Source of the DNA: Niveispirillum lacus
Lineage (GTDB): Bacteria > Pseudomonadota > Alphaproteobacteria > Azospirillales > Azospirillaceae
Direction: 5' to 3'
Length of the DNA stretch: 64,000 nt
NCBI RefSeq assembly: GCF_002251795.1
Contig: NZ_NOXU01000024.1
Coordinates: forward strand, 124,001-188,000
Positions within the stretch are counted from its first letter, which is position 1, and every line of letters begins with the position of its first letter. Shown in pieces: positions 26,115 through 34,905 of the stretch. The position numbers were made by a program, and so were the translations under genes. The notes beneath the pieces were generated by a model. It was not told where the DNA came from, did not search any database, and saw nothing but the letters and a program-made list of their open reading frames with translations.

Positions 26115-26756
26115 TCAGTCTCGTTCCCGTTGGCGACCAGGTTCACGGAAGTAAAACTGTTCCTTATCCAGGCTGACGCCGAATTGAGGGTTCTGCAAGG
26201 CTACTTCCGTGGTCCGCCCCTGCGCATCCAGCACCCGCCATTTGCGCAACGAGAAGGGCCGCTCCTCAAACACCAGGGTCAGGCTGCCCTGGCCGGGTTC
26301 TTTGGTCTGGACCAGCGTGATTTCCAGCAGGCCATCGTCGTCGCCAACCCGCGCCACCGTGACATCACCCGCCAGAGTGATTTTGTCCCGCAGCAGAAAA
26401 TCGGCCAGCGTGCTGCCGATAGGGGCGTTCTGCTGTTCCTTGACCTCTGCATCCCAGAAATAGACGAAACGGCCATCAGCCACGATGTAGTTGCCATTGC
26501 CATCATAATCGATGCGCATGCGGCCGGGGCGCAGCATCTGAAACGTGCCGGTGGCCAGGGGGGCGCCGTCATCACTGGACTGAATGAATTGCGATTTCAG
26601 ACTGCGAATATCGTTGAGGTAGGCCTCAATCGCCGGCAGGCGTGCCTGCTGCTCCGAAGTCAGGGCTGGTGGCGGCGGCGCTTTGCCCTTGGTCTGGGCG
26701 GCGACGGGCAAACAGAGGGTGGCGACGGCCAGAAGGCCCAGGATGATCTTGCGCAT
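26115..26756 (-). CDS. LolA-like outer-membrane lipoprotein carrier protein
   Basis: 213 aa with signal peptide (RKIILGLLAVATLCLPVAAQ). The mature protein begins AYLNDIRSLKSQFIQSSDDG and has GTFQMLRPGRMRIDYDGNG, LRDKITLAG and the family end TEVALQNPQFGVSLDKEQFYF. It would carry lipoproteins through the periplasm from LolCDE to the outer membrane. Downstream of the carbonic anhydrase gene on the same strand (30 nt). Confidence 0.88.
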   Translation of the reverse strand: MRKIILGLLAVATLCLPVAAQTKGKAPPPPALTSEQQARLPAIEAYLNDIRSLKSQFIQSSDDGAPLATGTFQMLRPGRMRIDYDGNGNYIVADGRFVYFWDAEVKEQQNAPIGSTLADFLLRDKITLAGDVTVARVGDDDGLLEITLVQTKEPGQGSLTLVFEERPFSLRKWRVLDAQGRTTEVALQNPQFGVSLDKEQFYFREPGRQRERD

Positions 26757-26786
26757 GGTTTCTTTTAGCCGCCGATCATGGCCGGA

Positions 26787-27497
26787 TTATGTAGGGCCTG
26801 CGCCATCTTCGGGGCGGTCGCTCACAGCGGCCGTCGTGGTGGCCGACAAAGTGGAATGGAAGCGCGGGCGCGGCGGCGATACTGGCTGGAACTGCCCACT
26901 GGTATTGTCCAGCACGTGCAATTCTGCGCCCGCCACATCGAACAACATCCCACAGAGCCGGAGCTTTCCCGCCTTTTCCGCCTCCGCAATCCAGGGGAAG
27001 GTGCGCAGATTGGTCAGTGACAGGCGGACAACAGCACGTTCCAGTTCTGACAGGTCAGGATCAGTGCCAGCCGGCAAATCGTCGCGCAGTGCGGCCAGTG
27101 CGGGTTCCGCAATCGACATCCAGTGATCGACGAAGTCCGATTTCTGGTCGCTGCGATCCTTGGGCAGCGCCGCAACACCGCCGCACTGGCTGTGCCCCAT
27201 GACAACAAGAAGCTGCACCCCCAATTCGCGCACGGCGAATTCAAGGGCGGCAGAAGTGCCATGATAATCCTTGTTGGGTGTATAAGGCGGCACCAGATTG
27301 GCCACGTTGCGAACAACAAACAGGTCGCCGGGCTGTGACGCAAAAATCAGGGTTGGGTCAACACGGCTGTCGCAGCAGGTGATCAGGGCGGCCTTGGGTT
27401 TCTGCCCCGCCCAGGCAAGAGTGCGGAAGAGGCCCCGCTGCTGCTTGAAACTGGTGCGCCGGAATTCCCGGAACCCTTTGATCAGATCCTTCGGCAT
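26787..27497 (-). CDS. Beta-class carbonic anhydrase
   Basis: 236 aa. Zinc ligands lie in ITCCDSRVDP (Cys and Asp-Arg pair) and in MGHSQCGGVAAL (His and Cys). Interconverts CO2 and bicarbonate. The C-terminal tail is longer and Pro/Arg/Thr-rich (PVSPPRPRFHST onwards). The start is set at MPKDLIKGFREF; the frame continues upstream to 27563 without a better ribosome site. Confidence 0.93.
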   Translation of the reverse strand: MPKDLIKGFREFRRTSFKQQRGLFRTLAWAGQKPKAALITCCDSRVDPTLIFASQPGDLFVVRNVANLVPPYTPNKDYHGTSAALEFAVRELGVQLLVVMGHSQCGGVAALPKDRSDQKSDFVDHWMSIAEPALAALRDDLPAGTDPDLSELERAVVRLSLTNLRTFPWIAEAEKAGKLRLCGMLFDVAGAELHVLDNTSGQFQPVSPPRPRFHSTLSATTTAAVSDRPEDGAGPT

Positions 27498-27635
27498 GGT
27501 GCGCCCCGCATGTACGGAAGGTCCGCAGACCGGAATGTGCGTGCGCAACATGACCGTCCGCACTGGTGCTGTCTAGACCGGTGTGCGGTTTCCCTGTCAT
27601 GGGCGGGCTGCGGGGCCCCCCATGACAGGGCCTGT

Positions 27636-30600
27636 TCAGGACACTGGCGACCCGGCCGCCACCATGACCCTGTCCCGACCCGCATGTTTTGCCGCATACA
27701 ATGCCTGGTCCGCGCGGTGGATCAGGTTGTCCAGGCTTTCAGTCGGGCCACGCCATGCCGCCACACCCAGGCTTGCCGTCACCCGCACATCGACACCATC
27801 CAGGCTGGTGACGGCGGTGGCAAAGGCTTGGCGGAGCCGTTCGGCCATGCCGGCGGCCCCGGTCAGATCGGTTTCGGGTAACAGCAAGACCAGTTCTTCG
27901 CCCCCGAAACGGGCAGCCAGATCCGACCCGCGGATCGCACCGGCAACGACGGCCGCCGCGGTACGCAGCACAGCATCGCCCATGCGATGTCCATGTTCGT
28001 CATTCACCCGTTTGAAATGGTCCAGGTCGATCAACAACAATGAGAGGGGCCGCTGGTGACGGCCTGCACGCAATTGTTCGGCAGCCGCCAGTTCCATGAA
28101 ACGACGGCGGTTCAGAAGACCGGTCAGCGGATCGGTGCTGGCCAGCATGTCCAGCCGGGCATTGGCGGACAGCAGATCACGGGTGCGGTCTGCCACCTCT
28201 GCTTCCAGCCGGCGGCGCTGCCGCTGCAACGCGCTGGTCCGTGCCTGGACAATCGCGGCCACCGCCAGAATGGCCAGGACCAGCCCACCCAGCCGTGCCC
28301 ACAAGGTTTCATACCAGAAGGGATCAACAAGGATGGGAAGGGACAGGGTGGCCAACGGCCCTTCCTGTCCCGCCTGATAGACCTCCGCATGCAGCACATA
28401 TCGCCCGGTGGGCAGGTTGGTGTAGCTGGCACCCGGTGCCCGCCCATTACTGTCCAGCCATCCCTGATCAAACCCTTCCAGACGGTGGCGATAGCGCAGG
28501 TCACCGGAAGACCGGTAATCCAGCAGGGCAAAGGACAGGGCGAGATTTCGCTGCCCGTCGGCCATGACCAGAGCCCCATTGGGACCGGGAAGTCGGCCAG
28601 GTGCGACCGACTGGTGGTTGATCTCCATACCTGTGATCCGCAGTGCGGCGACCGGTGGCGGCGGGCCGCCCCCTTCCATGTCCAGGATGGCAAGGCCCCC
28701 CAGCCCCCCCAGCAGCATGTGCCCGCCGGGGCCCCTGACCACCTTGTTCAGGATGTAGAATTTGAGGTTCGCCCCTTCCCTTTCACCCAGAAGGGTAAAC
28801 CGGCTGTTCTGCGGGTTCAGCATCCCAACACGGGAGGGGGTGGTGAACCAGACCCGCCCCGCCTCATCAATGCCGATCCCACCAACATTATCATGCGGCA
28901 GGCCGTTACGCCGCCGAATGGTCCGAAATTGCGGTTTGCCAGCCAGGTCTTCCACATCGGTCACCACCAGACCGCCACCGGCGGTGGACAGCCATAATCG
29001 ACCGTGCTGATCCTCGGCCAGACCCGTGATGTAGCCATGCGGCAGGCTGCTCGGATCGGAACTGTCGGGCCGGTGACTGCGGAAGCCACCACGGCCGTCA
29101 TATAAAGCCAATCCCGCCGCCGTGCCCACAACCAGCCGTCCATTGCCCAGCACCAGGAGCGAGCGGACATTGTCGTTGGGCAGGCTGGCCGGATCAGCCG
29201 GGTTATGGCGGAACCGCTGACATTCGCCAGTGCTGCTGTCAAACCGGGTCACGCCCTCAAAACTGCCTGCAATCACCACATCGCCATCAGCGATCATCAC
29301 ATTGATGACCTGTCCGTCCAGGCACGGGATCGCCGACGGCGTTGCCGTCATGGTTTTCATGTCGATGGCAGCGACGCCGCGTGTTGCCGCCAATAACCGC
29401 CCGTCCGCTGTCGGCACCAAGGCCCGCACATCACGTCCGTTATTCGGCGCCGGCATGCGCAGCCTGTCCACCCGTCCAGCCTTAAGATCCAGCACATCGA
29501 CATCGCCATTGGCCAGACCCAGCCAGACGCGGGACTGCGCATCGGTGTGGGCGACATATATCTCCGGGTTGGTCAGGCCGAGCGGCGACAGGGGCGTGGC
29601 TGGAACCACCCGCAGGCGGGTAGCGTAGGGATCGAACCGTTCCACCCCCTGGTCAGTGGAAAGCCAGACATTGCCGGCACGGTCGCGCATCAGATGGCGC
29701 AGTCGGTCACCATTCAGACTGCCCGGCAACACTGGGTCGTGGCGAATCTGGCGCAGATGGCCGGTCTCAGGGTCCAGGATGATCAGGCCAGCCCCATCGG
29801 TGGCGATCCAAAGGCCCCGGCCCGGTACATCCACCATCGCACGGATCGTGCGACGCCCGGCCAGGCCATCGCCCCCAGTGAGGCCGGGAACCGCCTGCGC
29901 ACTGCCATCGGGCATCAGGAAGGCGACGCCTGAATCACCCGACCCCAGCCACAACCGCCCCTCCGGATCGCGGTGGATGACCCATATCTCGCTGTTCACG
30001 GTATCGCCAGCGGGACCGGTTGCCCGGATCAATTCGAAATGATCCTGTCCCGCCCGGCGCCGCATGAGGCCACCCATGCCACCGACCCACAGGTCGCCAT
30101 TCGCCTCTTCCAGCACTGTGAACAGGCGGGAGCGAAGGGGCTGGCCCTGGGCATCACGTAAAGGGACCGGCCGCACACTGTTATCAGCCGCGCGCCATAG
30201 GAAAAGGCCGTCATCGGCCGCGACCCAGGCCGCATCGCCCAGCGGATCACGCGCCGCGACAACGGCATAGGTACGCGCAGCCGGCCCATTGGCGGCAGTG
30301 AGTCGGTAGAACCGGTCTGACTGTGCATCATATCGGACCAGACCAGCCGCTCCCATCCCGATCAGCATGCCGCCATCCGTCAATGGCAGCAGGGCCCGAA
30401 CATAGATTTCTGGCAGGCGGTCGGAATCGTCCGGGTCACTTTCCCATTGGTGCAGGCGGTACCCGTCATACCGGGCCAGACCCGCGAACGTGCCGATCCA
30501 GATCAATCCGGATTTGTCCTGGGCAACGGCACTGATCGTATCGTTCGGCAGCCCGTCGTCCGTTGTCAGGTCACGGAAGTTGAGGACGGGAAAATCTCCC

Positions 30601-30713
30601 CATGGCTCCGCCCCTGCCCCAAGTGCCGTTGCCGGCATCGGAAGCATGGCGATCAGGAAGATGAGGCGAACCAGGGAAAATAGCCCGGTACGCAACGTCA
30701 GAAGTCGGAACAT
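27636..30713 (-). CDS. Beta-propeller sensor diguanylate cyclase
   Basis: 1025 aa. Signal peptide (MFRLLTLRTGLFSLVRLIFL), then two periplasmic seven-bladed propeller blocks of the regulator-propeller type (GLPNDTISAVAQDKSGLIWIG, followed by repeats such as DGLFLWRAAD and LWLSTAGGGLVVTD). A Y_Y_Y domain follows (SFALLDYRSSGDLRYRHRLE, GYVLHAEV-like strand). A single TM (LGGLVLAILAVAAIV) and a C-terminal GGDEF domain complete it. The active site is intact as FGGEEL, with an RGSD inhibitory site five residues upstream. No EAL domain. It would link periplasmic ligand sensing, possibly sugars as in hybrid propeller sensors, to c-di-GMP synthesis. Confidence 0.9.
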   Translation of the reverse strand: MFRLLTLRTGLFSLVRLIFLIAMLPMPATALGAGAEPWGDFPVLNFRDLTTDDGLPNDTISAVAQDKSGLIWIGTFAGLARYDGYRLHQWESDPDDSDRLPEIYVRALLPLTDGGMLIGMGAAGLVRYDAQSDRFYRLTAANGPAARTYAVVAARDPLGDAAWVAADDGLFLWRAADNSVRPVPLRDAQGQPLRSRLFTVLEEANGDLWVGGMGGLMRRRAGQDHFELIRATGPAGDTVNSEIWVIHRDPEGRLWLGSGDSGVAFLMPDGSAQAVPGLTGGDGLAGRRTIRAMVDVPGRGLWIATDGAGLIILDPETGHLRQIRHDPVLPGSLNGDRLRHLMRDRAGNVWLSTDQGVERFDPYATRLRVVPATPLSPLGLTNPEIYVAHTDAQSRVWLGLANGDVDVLDLKAGRVDRLRMPAPNNGRDVRALVPTADGRLLAATRGVAAIDMKTMTATPSAIPCLDGQVINVMIADGDVVIAGSFEGVTRFDSSTGECQRFRHNPADPASLPNDNVRSLLVLGNGRLVVGTAAGLALYDGRGGFRSHRPDSSDPSSLPHGYITGLAEDQHGRLWLSTAGGGLVVTDVEDLAGKPQFRTIRRRNGLPHDNVGGIGIDEAGRVWFTTPSRVGMLNPQNSRFTLLGEREGANLKFYILNKVVRGPGGHMLLGGLGGLAILDMEGGGPPPPVAALRITGMEINHQSVAPGRLPGPNGALVMADGQRNLALSFALLDYRSSGDLRYRHRLEGFDQGWLDSNGRAPGASYTNLPTGRYVLHAEVYQAGQEGPLATLSLPILVDPFWYETLWARLGGLVLAILAVAAIVQARTSALQRQRRRLEAEVADRTRDLLSANARLDMLASTDPLTGLLNRRRFMELAAAEQLRAGRHQRPLSLLLIDLDHFKRVNDEHGHRMGDAVLRTAAAVVAGAIRGSDLAARFGGEELVLLLPETDLTGAAGMAERLRQAFATAVTSLDGVDVRVTASLGVAAWRGPTESLDNLIHRADQALYAAKHAGRDRVMVAAGSPVS

Positions 30714-30800
30714 TGACAGGTTCGATACCGCGACACCGTGATCAATATGCCCGGCCAATTCCGATCCGGAAAGGGCGGTCACCTGACCAAAAGGCTGGGT

Positions 30801-31445
30801 TCACAAGGACGCCATGGCCAGCAGCAGGCCGGCAGCGATCAACAATGCCCCGGTCATCCGGTTCAGCCAACGTTGCGCCGCCGGCCCCGTCAGGCGCAGG
30901 GCCAGCCCCCGGCCCCCCACAGCATAAGTCATGATCCAGCCAAATTCGATCATCAGCATAGTGACCACCAGGATGGTCAATTGTGGCGCCATGGGCCGCT
31001 GCGGATCAATGAATTGCGGGAAGAATGCCGCCATGAAGACCAAAGCCTTGGGATTGGACAGCGTGATGAGCAACCCCTGCCCCAGCAGCCCCACCTGTCC
31101 GCGCCGATCGGGGCCCGCACTCATCGCTGCCTCCACCTCCCCGGCCTCCTCGCGGATCGGCGCCCGCCAGGCCTGGATGCCCAGCCAGGTGAGATAGGCG
31201 ACCCCCGCCCATTTGAAGAGGGTGAAGGCCAGGGTTGAGGTTTTCAGCAGCACCCCGACCCCCAGCGCTGACAGGCCGGCCAGCAGGCCCAGCGACAGGC
31301 ACATGCCGATCCCGCCCCAGGCGGCCCCCACCAGCCCGTGACGCATGCCCATCGACAGGGCCGAGAGCATGTTTGGACCCGGCGTGGCCGACAGGAAAAA
31401 GCAGGTGGTGAGGAAAATGACCAGGGTCTGGGTAGAGATCATCAT
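30801..31445 (-). CDS. LysE/RhtB family amino acid exporter
   Basis: 214 aa with about six hydrophobic segments. The family start ISTQTLVIFLTTCFFLSATP, then GPNMLSALSMGMRHGL, is clear. Exports amino acids or analogues such as homoserine or threonine; the true substrate is not defined. The ATG overlaps the stop of the MscS-like gene by 4 bp, so the two are co-transcribed. Confidence 0.9.
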   Translation of the reverse strand: MMISTQTLVIFLTTCFFLSATPGPNMLSALSMGMRHGLVGAAWGGIGMCLSLGLLAGLSALGVGVLLKTSTLAFTLFKWAGVAYLTWLGIQAWRAPIREEAGEVEAAMSAGPDRRGQVGLLGQGLLITLSNPKALVFMAAFFPQFIDPQRPMAPQLTILVVTMLMIEFGWIMTYAVGGRGLALRLTGPAAQRWLNRMTGALLIAAGLLLAMASL

Positions 31446-33739
31446 GCATCCGTTCGCGGGGCGTCATCAGTGCCAGCCTTGAAAGGATGGGTGGTGGCGC
31501 TTGAACCGGAGCTGATATGCAGCACCTGCTGCGGGAAGGGAATGGTGATGCCGTCGGCGTCAAACCGCTTTTTCATACGACGGTTGAATTCCCGACCCAC
31601 GGCCCATTGCTGGCCTGCCCGGGTCTTGATCCGGCCCTTGACCAGGACGGCGCTGTCCTGGAAGGCATCGACGCCGGCGATCTCGACTGGACCCAGGATG
31701 AGGGCCGCATAGTCCGGGTCGGCCTGCATCTGTGCCCCGATATCCTTCAGAACGCCCACCACCTTGTCCGTATCCACCGCGTAATCAACGGTGACATTGA
31801 GGACATAGAAGCTGAACTCCTTGGTGGAGTTGGTGATGGTGGTGACGGAACTGAACGGGATCGTATGGACGGCCCCATCATAGCCGCGCAGACGGATGGA
31901 CCGGATGGACATGGCCTCCACCCCGCCCGACAGTCCGCCCACAGTGACAATGTCGCCAACACTGATCGTATCCTCGATCAGGATGAACAGGCCGGTGATC
32001 ACATCCTTGACCAGGGTCTGCGCCCCAAAGCCGACGGCCAGACCAATAACGCCGGCACCGGCCAGCAAGGGCGCGATATTCACCCCCATTTCCGACAGCA
32101 CGATCAGCCCGGCCATGGTGACCAAAAAGATGGTCAGGGCATTGCGCAACAGCGGCAGCAGGGTCCGCATCCGCGCACTGCGCACCAGTCGTACCCCTTG
32201 GTCATCAGTGGCGTTCAGATAACGCAGGATGGCGCCATTGATCATTTCCCAGATGACCAAAGCCAGGGTCAGCACCACCAGAATGGTGACCGCACTGGAC
32301 GCCACCCTTTGTCCCAGGTCTGACCCCAGCCAGGAAAGCGCATCCGCCCCCCAGGCCTGTAACAGCAACAGCAGGGTGAACAGGCCCAGCACCACCTGCG
32401 CCACCCGGCGCAGGAAGGGCAGATAGCGGTTTGCCCGTTCCTCCAACCCCGGATAGGCAGTGCGCAAATCGGCTGGCACCTTCAGCCCCCGTTCTACCAG
32501 TCGGTCCAGCCCTTCGGACAGCAACCGGGAGATGATCAGGATGGCACCGGTGACCAGTGTGGCGCGCAGCACAAAATCGAACCCGCCCGCAATTTCCAGC
32601 GCCCAGATCAGGTAAACAGCACCCAGGTAAAGGATAGCCAGAATATGCCACACATCGCCCAGCCGATGGCGAACCAGTGACAGGGCGGCATCGCGGCGCC
32701 GCCGCGATGGCGGGGGTTCAACGGCCGGCTCATCACCCGACGCCTCTCCCGCCATGACGGCGCGCAGGCGTTCCTCGCTATCATCCGGGGTCGGTTCGGG
32801 CCGGCCCCGCAGAGCCTGTGCCACCGGTTCACGGTTTTGCAGGATCAACACGATCAGCATGGTCGTGACCAGCAGGCCCACCAGCTTCAGCCAAGCTGCA
32901 TGGGGGGTGGCGGGCAGGCCCAGCACCCGCATGGCCTCGCCCGCGAAATAGCCATAGACACCAATAATGGTGATGCGGCGGGTCCAGATCAGCAGGTAGT
33001 GCGCCGTCTCGTCGCTCACCAAGGCCAACCGTAAATTGGCGGATGCAGGGGACAGCAGGACACGACTGACCACGAGCACCCCCTGCACGATCAGGCTGGC
33101 ATTCAGAATGATCAGGGACGCCAGCCGCACAGCGCGTGGCGGTTCCGTTGCGGATAAAAGACCAAACCCCACCAAGGCAAACCCTGCCATGGGCAGCAAA
33201 TCCAACCCCAACCGGGCCAGCAGCAAAACCAGCTTCGCCGCCAGGCCGCCGGGCACCCGCGCCCCCAATGCCGACCGGGGTCGCGACAGCAACCAGATCA
33301 GCGCAAAACGCGCGGCATAGCCGCCGCCGATGATACCGGCCAGATGCAGGGCCAGCAGGACCCAGGCATCACGCTTCACCGGGTCCACAATCTGTTGGTT
33401 CACCCAACGCAGGGCGTGGGGGGTGTCAATGACGGCCCGGCTGGCGGCGGCGACCTGCTGGCTGAACAGGTCGATACGGTCCGACAGAGTGTTCAACACC
33501 CGGCTGCCCATGGTCTCCGGCGTGGCCGTCTGCTTCTCCACGGCCTTCAATGCCTTTAACTGTGCGAGCAGCACGTCGCGCTGGGCCGGGTCCTCCAACG
33601 TCTTGATCAGCCGGTCCACCTCCGCAGCGCTGGGCTTGTCCGGCGGCGGAGGCGCCTGCGCCAGGGTGGGGCTGGTCAGCGCAAATGCGAAGGCCAGCAG
33701 CAGGAGGGCGAGCATTGCGCGGATCGGGCGAGGCTGCAT
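31442..33739 (-). CDS. MscS-family mechanosensitive channel with long N-terminal region
   Basis: 765 aa. Signal peptide (RAMLALLLLAFAFALTSPTL), a Lys/Gln-rich helical periplasmic segment to about residue 110, at least eight membrane spans, then the MscS core: pore helix region LAGAGVIGLAVGFGAQTLVKD, the GDIVTVGGLSGGVE domain, and a C-terminal beta domain ending KKRFDADGITIPFPQQV. Opens on membrane tension to release solutes. The start is uncertain: MQPRPIRAM (33739) gives a clean signal peptide, and ATG 33829 with AGAGGT is an alternative. Confidence 0.88.
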   Translation of the reverse strand: MQPRPIRAMLALLLLAFAFALTSPTLAQAPPPPDKPSAAEVDRLIKTLEDPAQRDVLLAQLKALKAVEKQTATPETMGSRVLNTLSDRIDLFSQQVAAASRAVIDTPHALRWVNQQIVDPVKRDAWVLLALHLAGIIGGGYAARFALIWLLSRPRSALGARVPGGLAAKLVLLLARLGLDLLPMAGFALVGFGLLSATEPPRAVRLASLIILNASLIVQGVLVVSRVLLSPASANLRLALVSDETAHYLLIWTRRITIIGVYGYFAGEAMRVLGLPATPHAAWLKLVGLLVTTMLIVLILQNREPVAQALRGRPEPTPDDSEERLRAVMAGEASGDEPAVEPPPSRRRRDAALSLVRHRLGDVWHILAILYLGAVYLIWALEIAGGFDFVLRATLVTGAILIISRLLSEGLDRLVERGLKVPADLRTAYPGLEERANRYLPFLRRVAQVVLGLFTLLLLLQAWGADALSWLGSDLGQRVASSAVTILVVLTLALVIWEMINGAILRYLNATDDQGVRLVRSARMRTLLPLLRNALTIFLVTMAGLIVLSEMGVNIAPLLAGAGVIGLAVGFGAQTLVKDVITGLFILIEDTISVGDIVTVGGLSGGVEAMSIRSIRLRGYDGAVHTIPFSSVTTITNSTKEFSFYVLNVTVDYAVDTDKVVGVLKDIGAQMQADPDYAALILGPVEIAGVDAFQDSAVLVKGRIKTRAGQQWAVGREFNRRMKKRFDADGITIPFPQQVLHISSGSSATTHPFKAGTDDAPRTDA

Positions 33740-33907
33740 GGGCAGGTCGGGCCTTTTGTTCCGGGAACTGAACAGGTTTCGCCTCCCAACATAGCGATCT
33801 TGGCCGGTTGTTCCATGGGTATTGGCCATGTGCTCAACACCTCTCGTCCCCGCCCCCATGTCGCGCTATGTATCTGACAAAGCAATCCAACGTCTAACGG
33901 ACAGACC

Positions 33908-34570
33908 ATGCCCTCCGCCGATACGCCCGATAACCCGCCCAACGCCAAGCTGGTTGAAAGCAAACAGAAATGGGCCGAGGAAGGCCGCCTGTTGACAGGT
34001 GTCGCCGCTCCACGCGCCGACCGTCTGCCCCCTGGTCAGCGGGAGGTGAAGAATTGGCCCGTGCTGGATCTGGGTATCCAGCCGGAAATTGCGCTGGATC
34101 AGTGGGAGCTGACCATTGACGGGCTTGTGGCCCACCCCACCACCTGGGGCTGGGCGCAGTTCAAAAGCCAACCGCCCTTTACCGATGTGTCGGACATCCA
34201 CTGCGTCACGGCCTGGTCACGCTATGACAATCATTGGGAAGGTGTGTCGGCCCGGCATATCCTCGAGACGGTCAAGCCACTGCCGGAAGCAAAGCACATC
34301 GTCTTTCATTCCTATGATGGCTACACGACCAATGTGGCGCTGTCGGTTTTCGACGATGCCGATGTCCTGCTGGCCCATAGCTGGGAAGGCAAGCCGATCA
34401 CGACCGAGCATGGCGGGCCGGTGCGGGTGATCATCCCGAAATTTTATTTCTGGAAATCGGCCAAATGGGTGAATCGCATCGAATTCGTGGCCGAGGACCG
34501 GCCCGGTTTCTGGGAGGAACGCGGTTACCATAACGAGGGCGATCCCTGGACCGAACAGCGCTATAGCTGA
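33908..34570 (+). CDS. Sulfite-oxidase-like molybdopterin oxidoreductase
   Basis: 220 aa. The Mo-coordinating Cys is in SDIHCVTAWSRYDNHWEGV; the domain otherwise follows the short sulfite-oxidase-like proteins (WELTIDGLV, FHSYDGYTTNVAL, HGGPVRVIIPKFYFWKSAKW). No heme domain and no signal peptide or Tat motif, so a cytoplasmic location is likely. True substrate unknown. Divergent to the MscS-like gene. Confidence 0.9.
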   Translation: MPSADTPDNPPNAKLVESKQKWAEEGRLLTGVAAPRADRLPPGQREVKNWPVLDLGIQPEIALDQWELTIDGLVAHPTTWGWAQFKSQPPFTDVSDIHCVTAWSRYDNHWEGVSARHILETVKPLPEAKHIVFHSYDGYTTNVALSVFDDADVLLAHSWEGKPITTEHGGPVRVIIPKFYFWKSAKWVNRIEFVAEDRPGFWEERGYHNEGDPWTEQRYS

Positions 34571-34632
34571 AGCATGGTAACCGATTCGGTCGGTTGTCAG
34601 AGAGCGGCGGCGGGCTTATATTCAAGAAGGTT

Positions 34633-34657
34633 GCCGGGGTGCTGCTAACACCCCGGC
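34633..34657. terminator. Bidirectional hairpin between sulfite-oxidase-like gene and microORF
   Basis: GCCGGGGTG (34633-34641) and CACCCCGGC (34649-34657) form a perfect 9-bp stem with a 7-nt loop. The plus strand continues TCCCCCTT. It sits after the oxidoreductase gene and 6 nt after the stop of the 28-aa ORF on the other strand, so it likely ends both. Confidence 0.65.
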
Positions 34658-34663
34658 TCCCCC

Positions 34664-34750
34664 TTAGAACCGGATCATCAGGTGCAGGCTGATGCCGAAG
34701 CCTTTGAACACCAGTTCTACGGAACGGGGATGCTTATTCTCGCTAAGCAT
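34664..34750 (-). CDS. Candidate 28-aa microprotein
   Basis: A 29-codon ORF preceded by AGGAG, 8 nt before ATG, and followed 6 nt later by a perfect terminator hairpin. The peptide starts MLSENKHPRS and ends GISLHLMIRF, with VELVFKGF in between; it is a basic head and amphipathic hydrophobic tail. Similar tiny KGFG-type peptides may exist in relatives, but I cannot confirm this. It lies in the 335-bp gap between the oxidoreductase and rnr genes, facing away from rnr. The transcription unit looks complete, so it may be real. Confidence 0.5.
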   Translation of the reverse strand: MLSENKHPRSVELVFKGFGISLHLMIRF

Positions 34751-34905
34751 CCTTCTCGCTCCTGTGTGGCGGGGGTGGCCTATCCGCCCCCTGTTACACC
34801 ACGAGGAATAGAACAGGCGAACGCTGATTCCTCTTGAAGGAACCTATCGGCGTCTCGCCTATTTTTTTGCCCTCTGTTCATCTTGCACACGCGGACATCA
34901 TCCCC

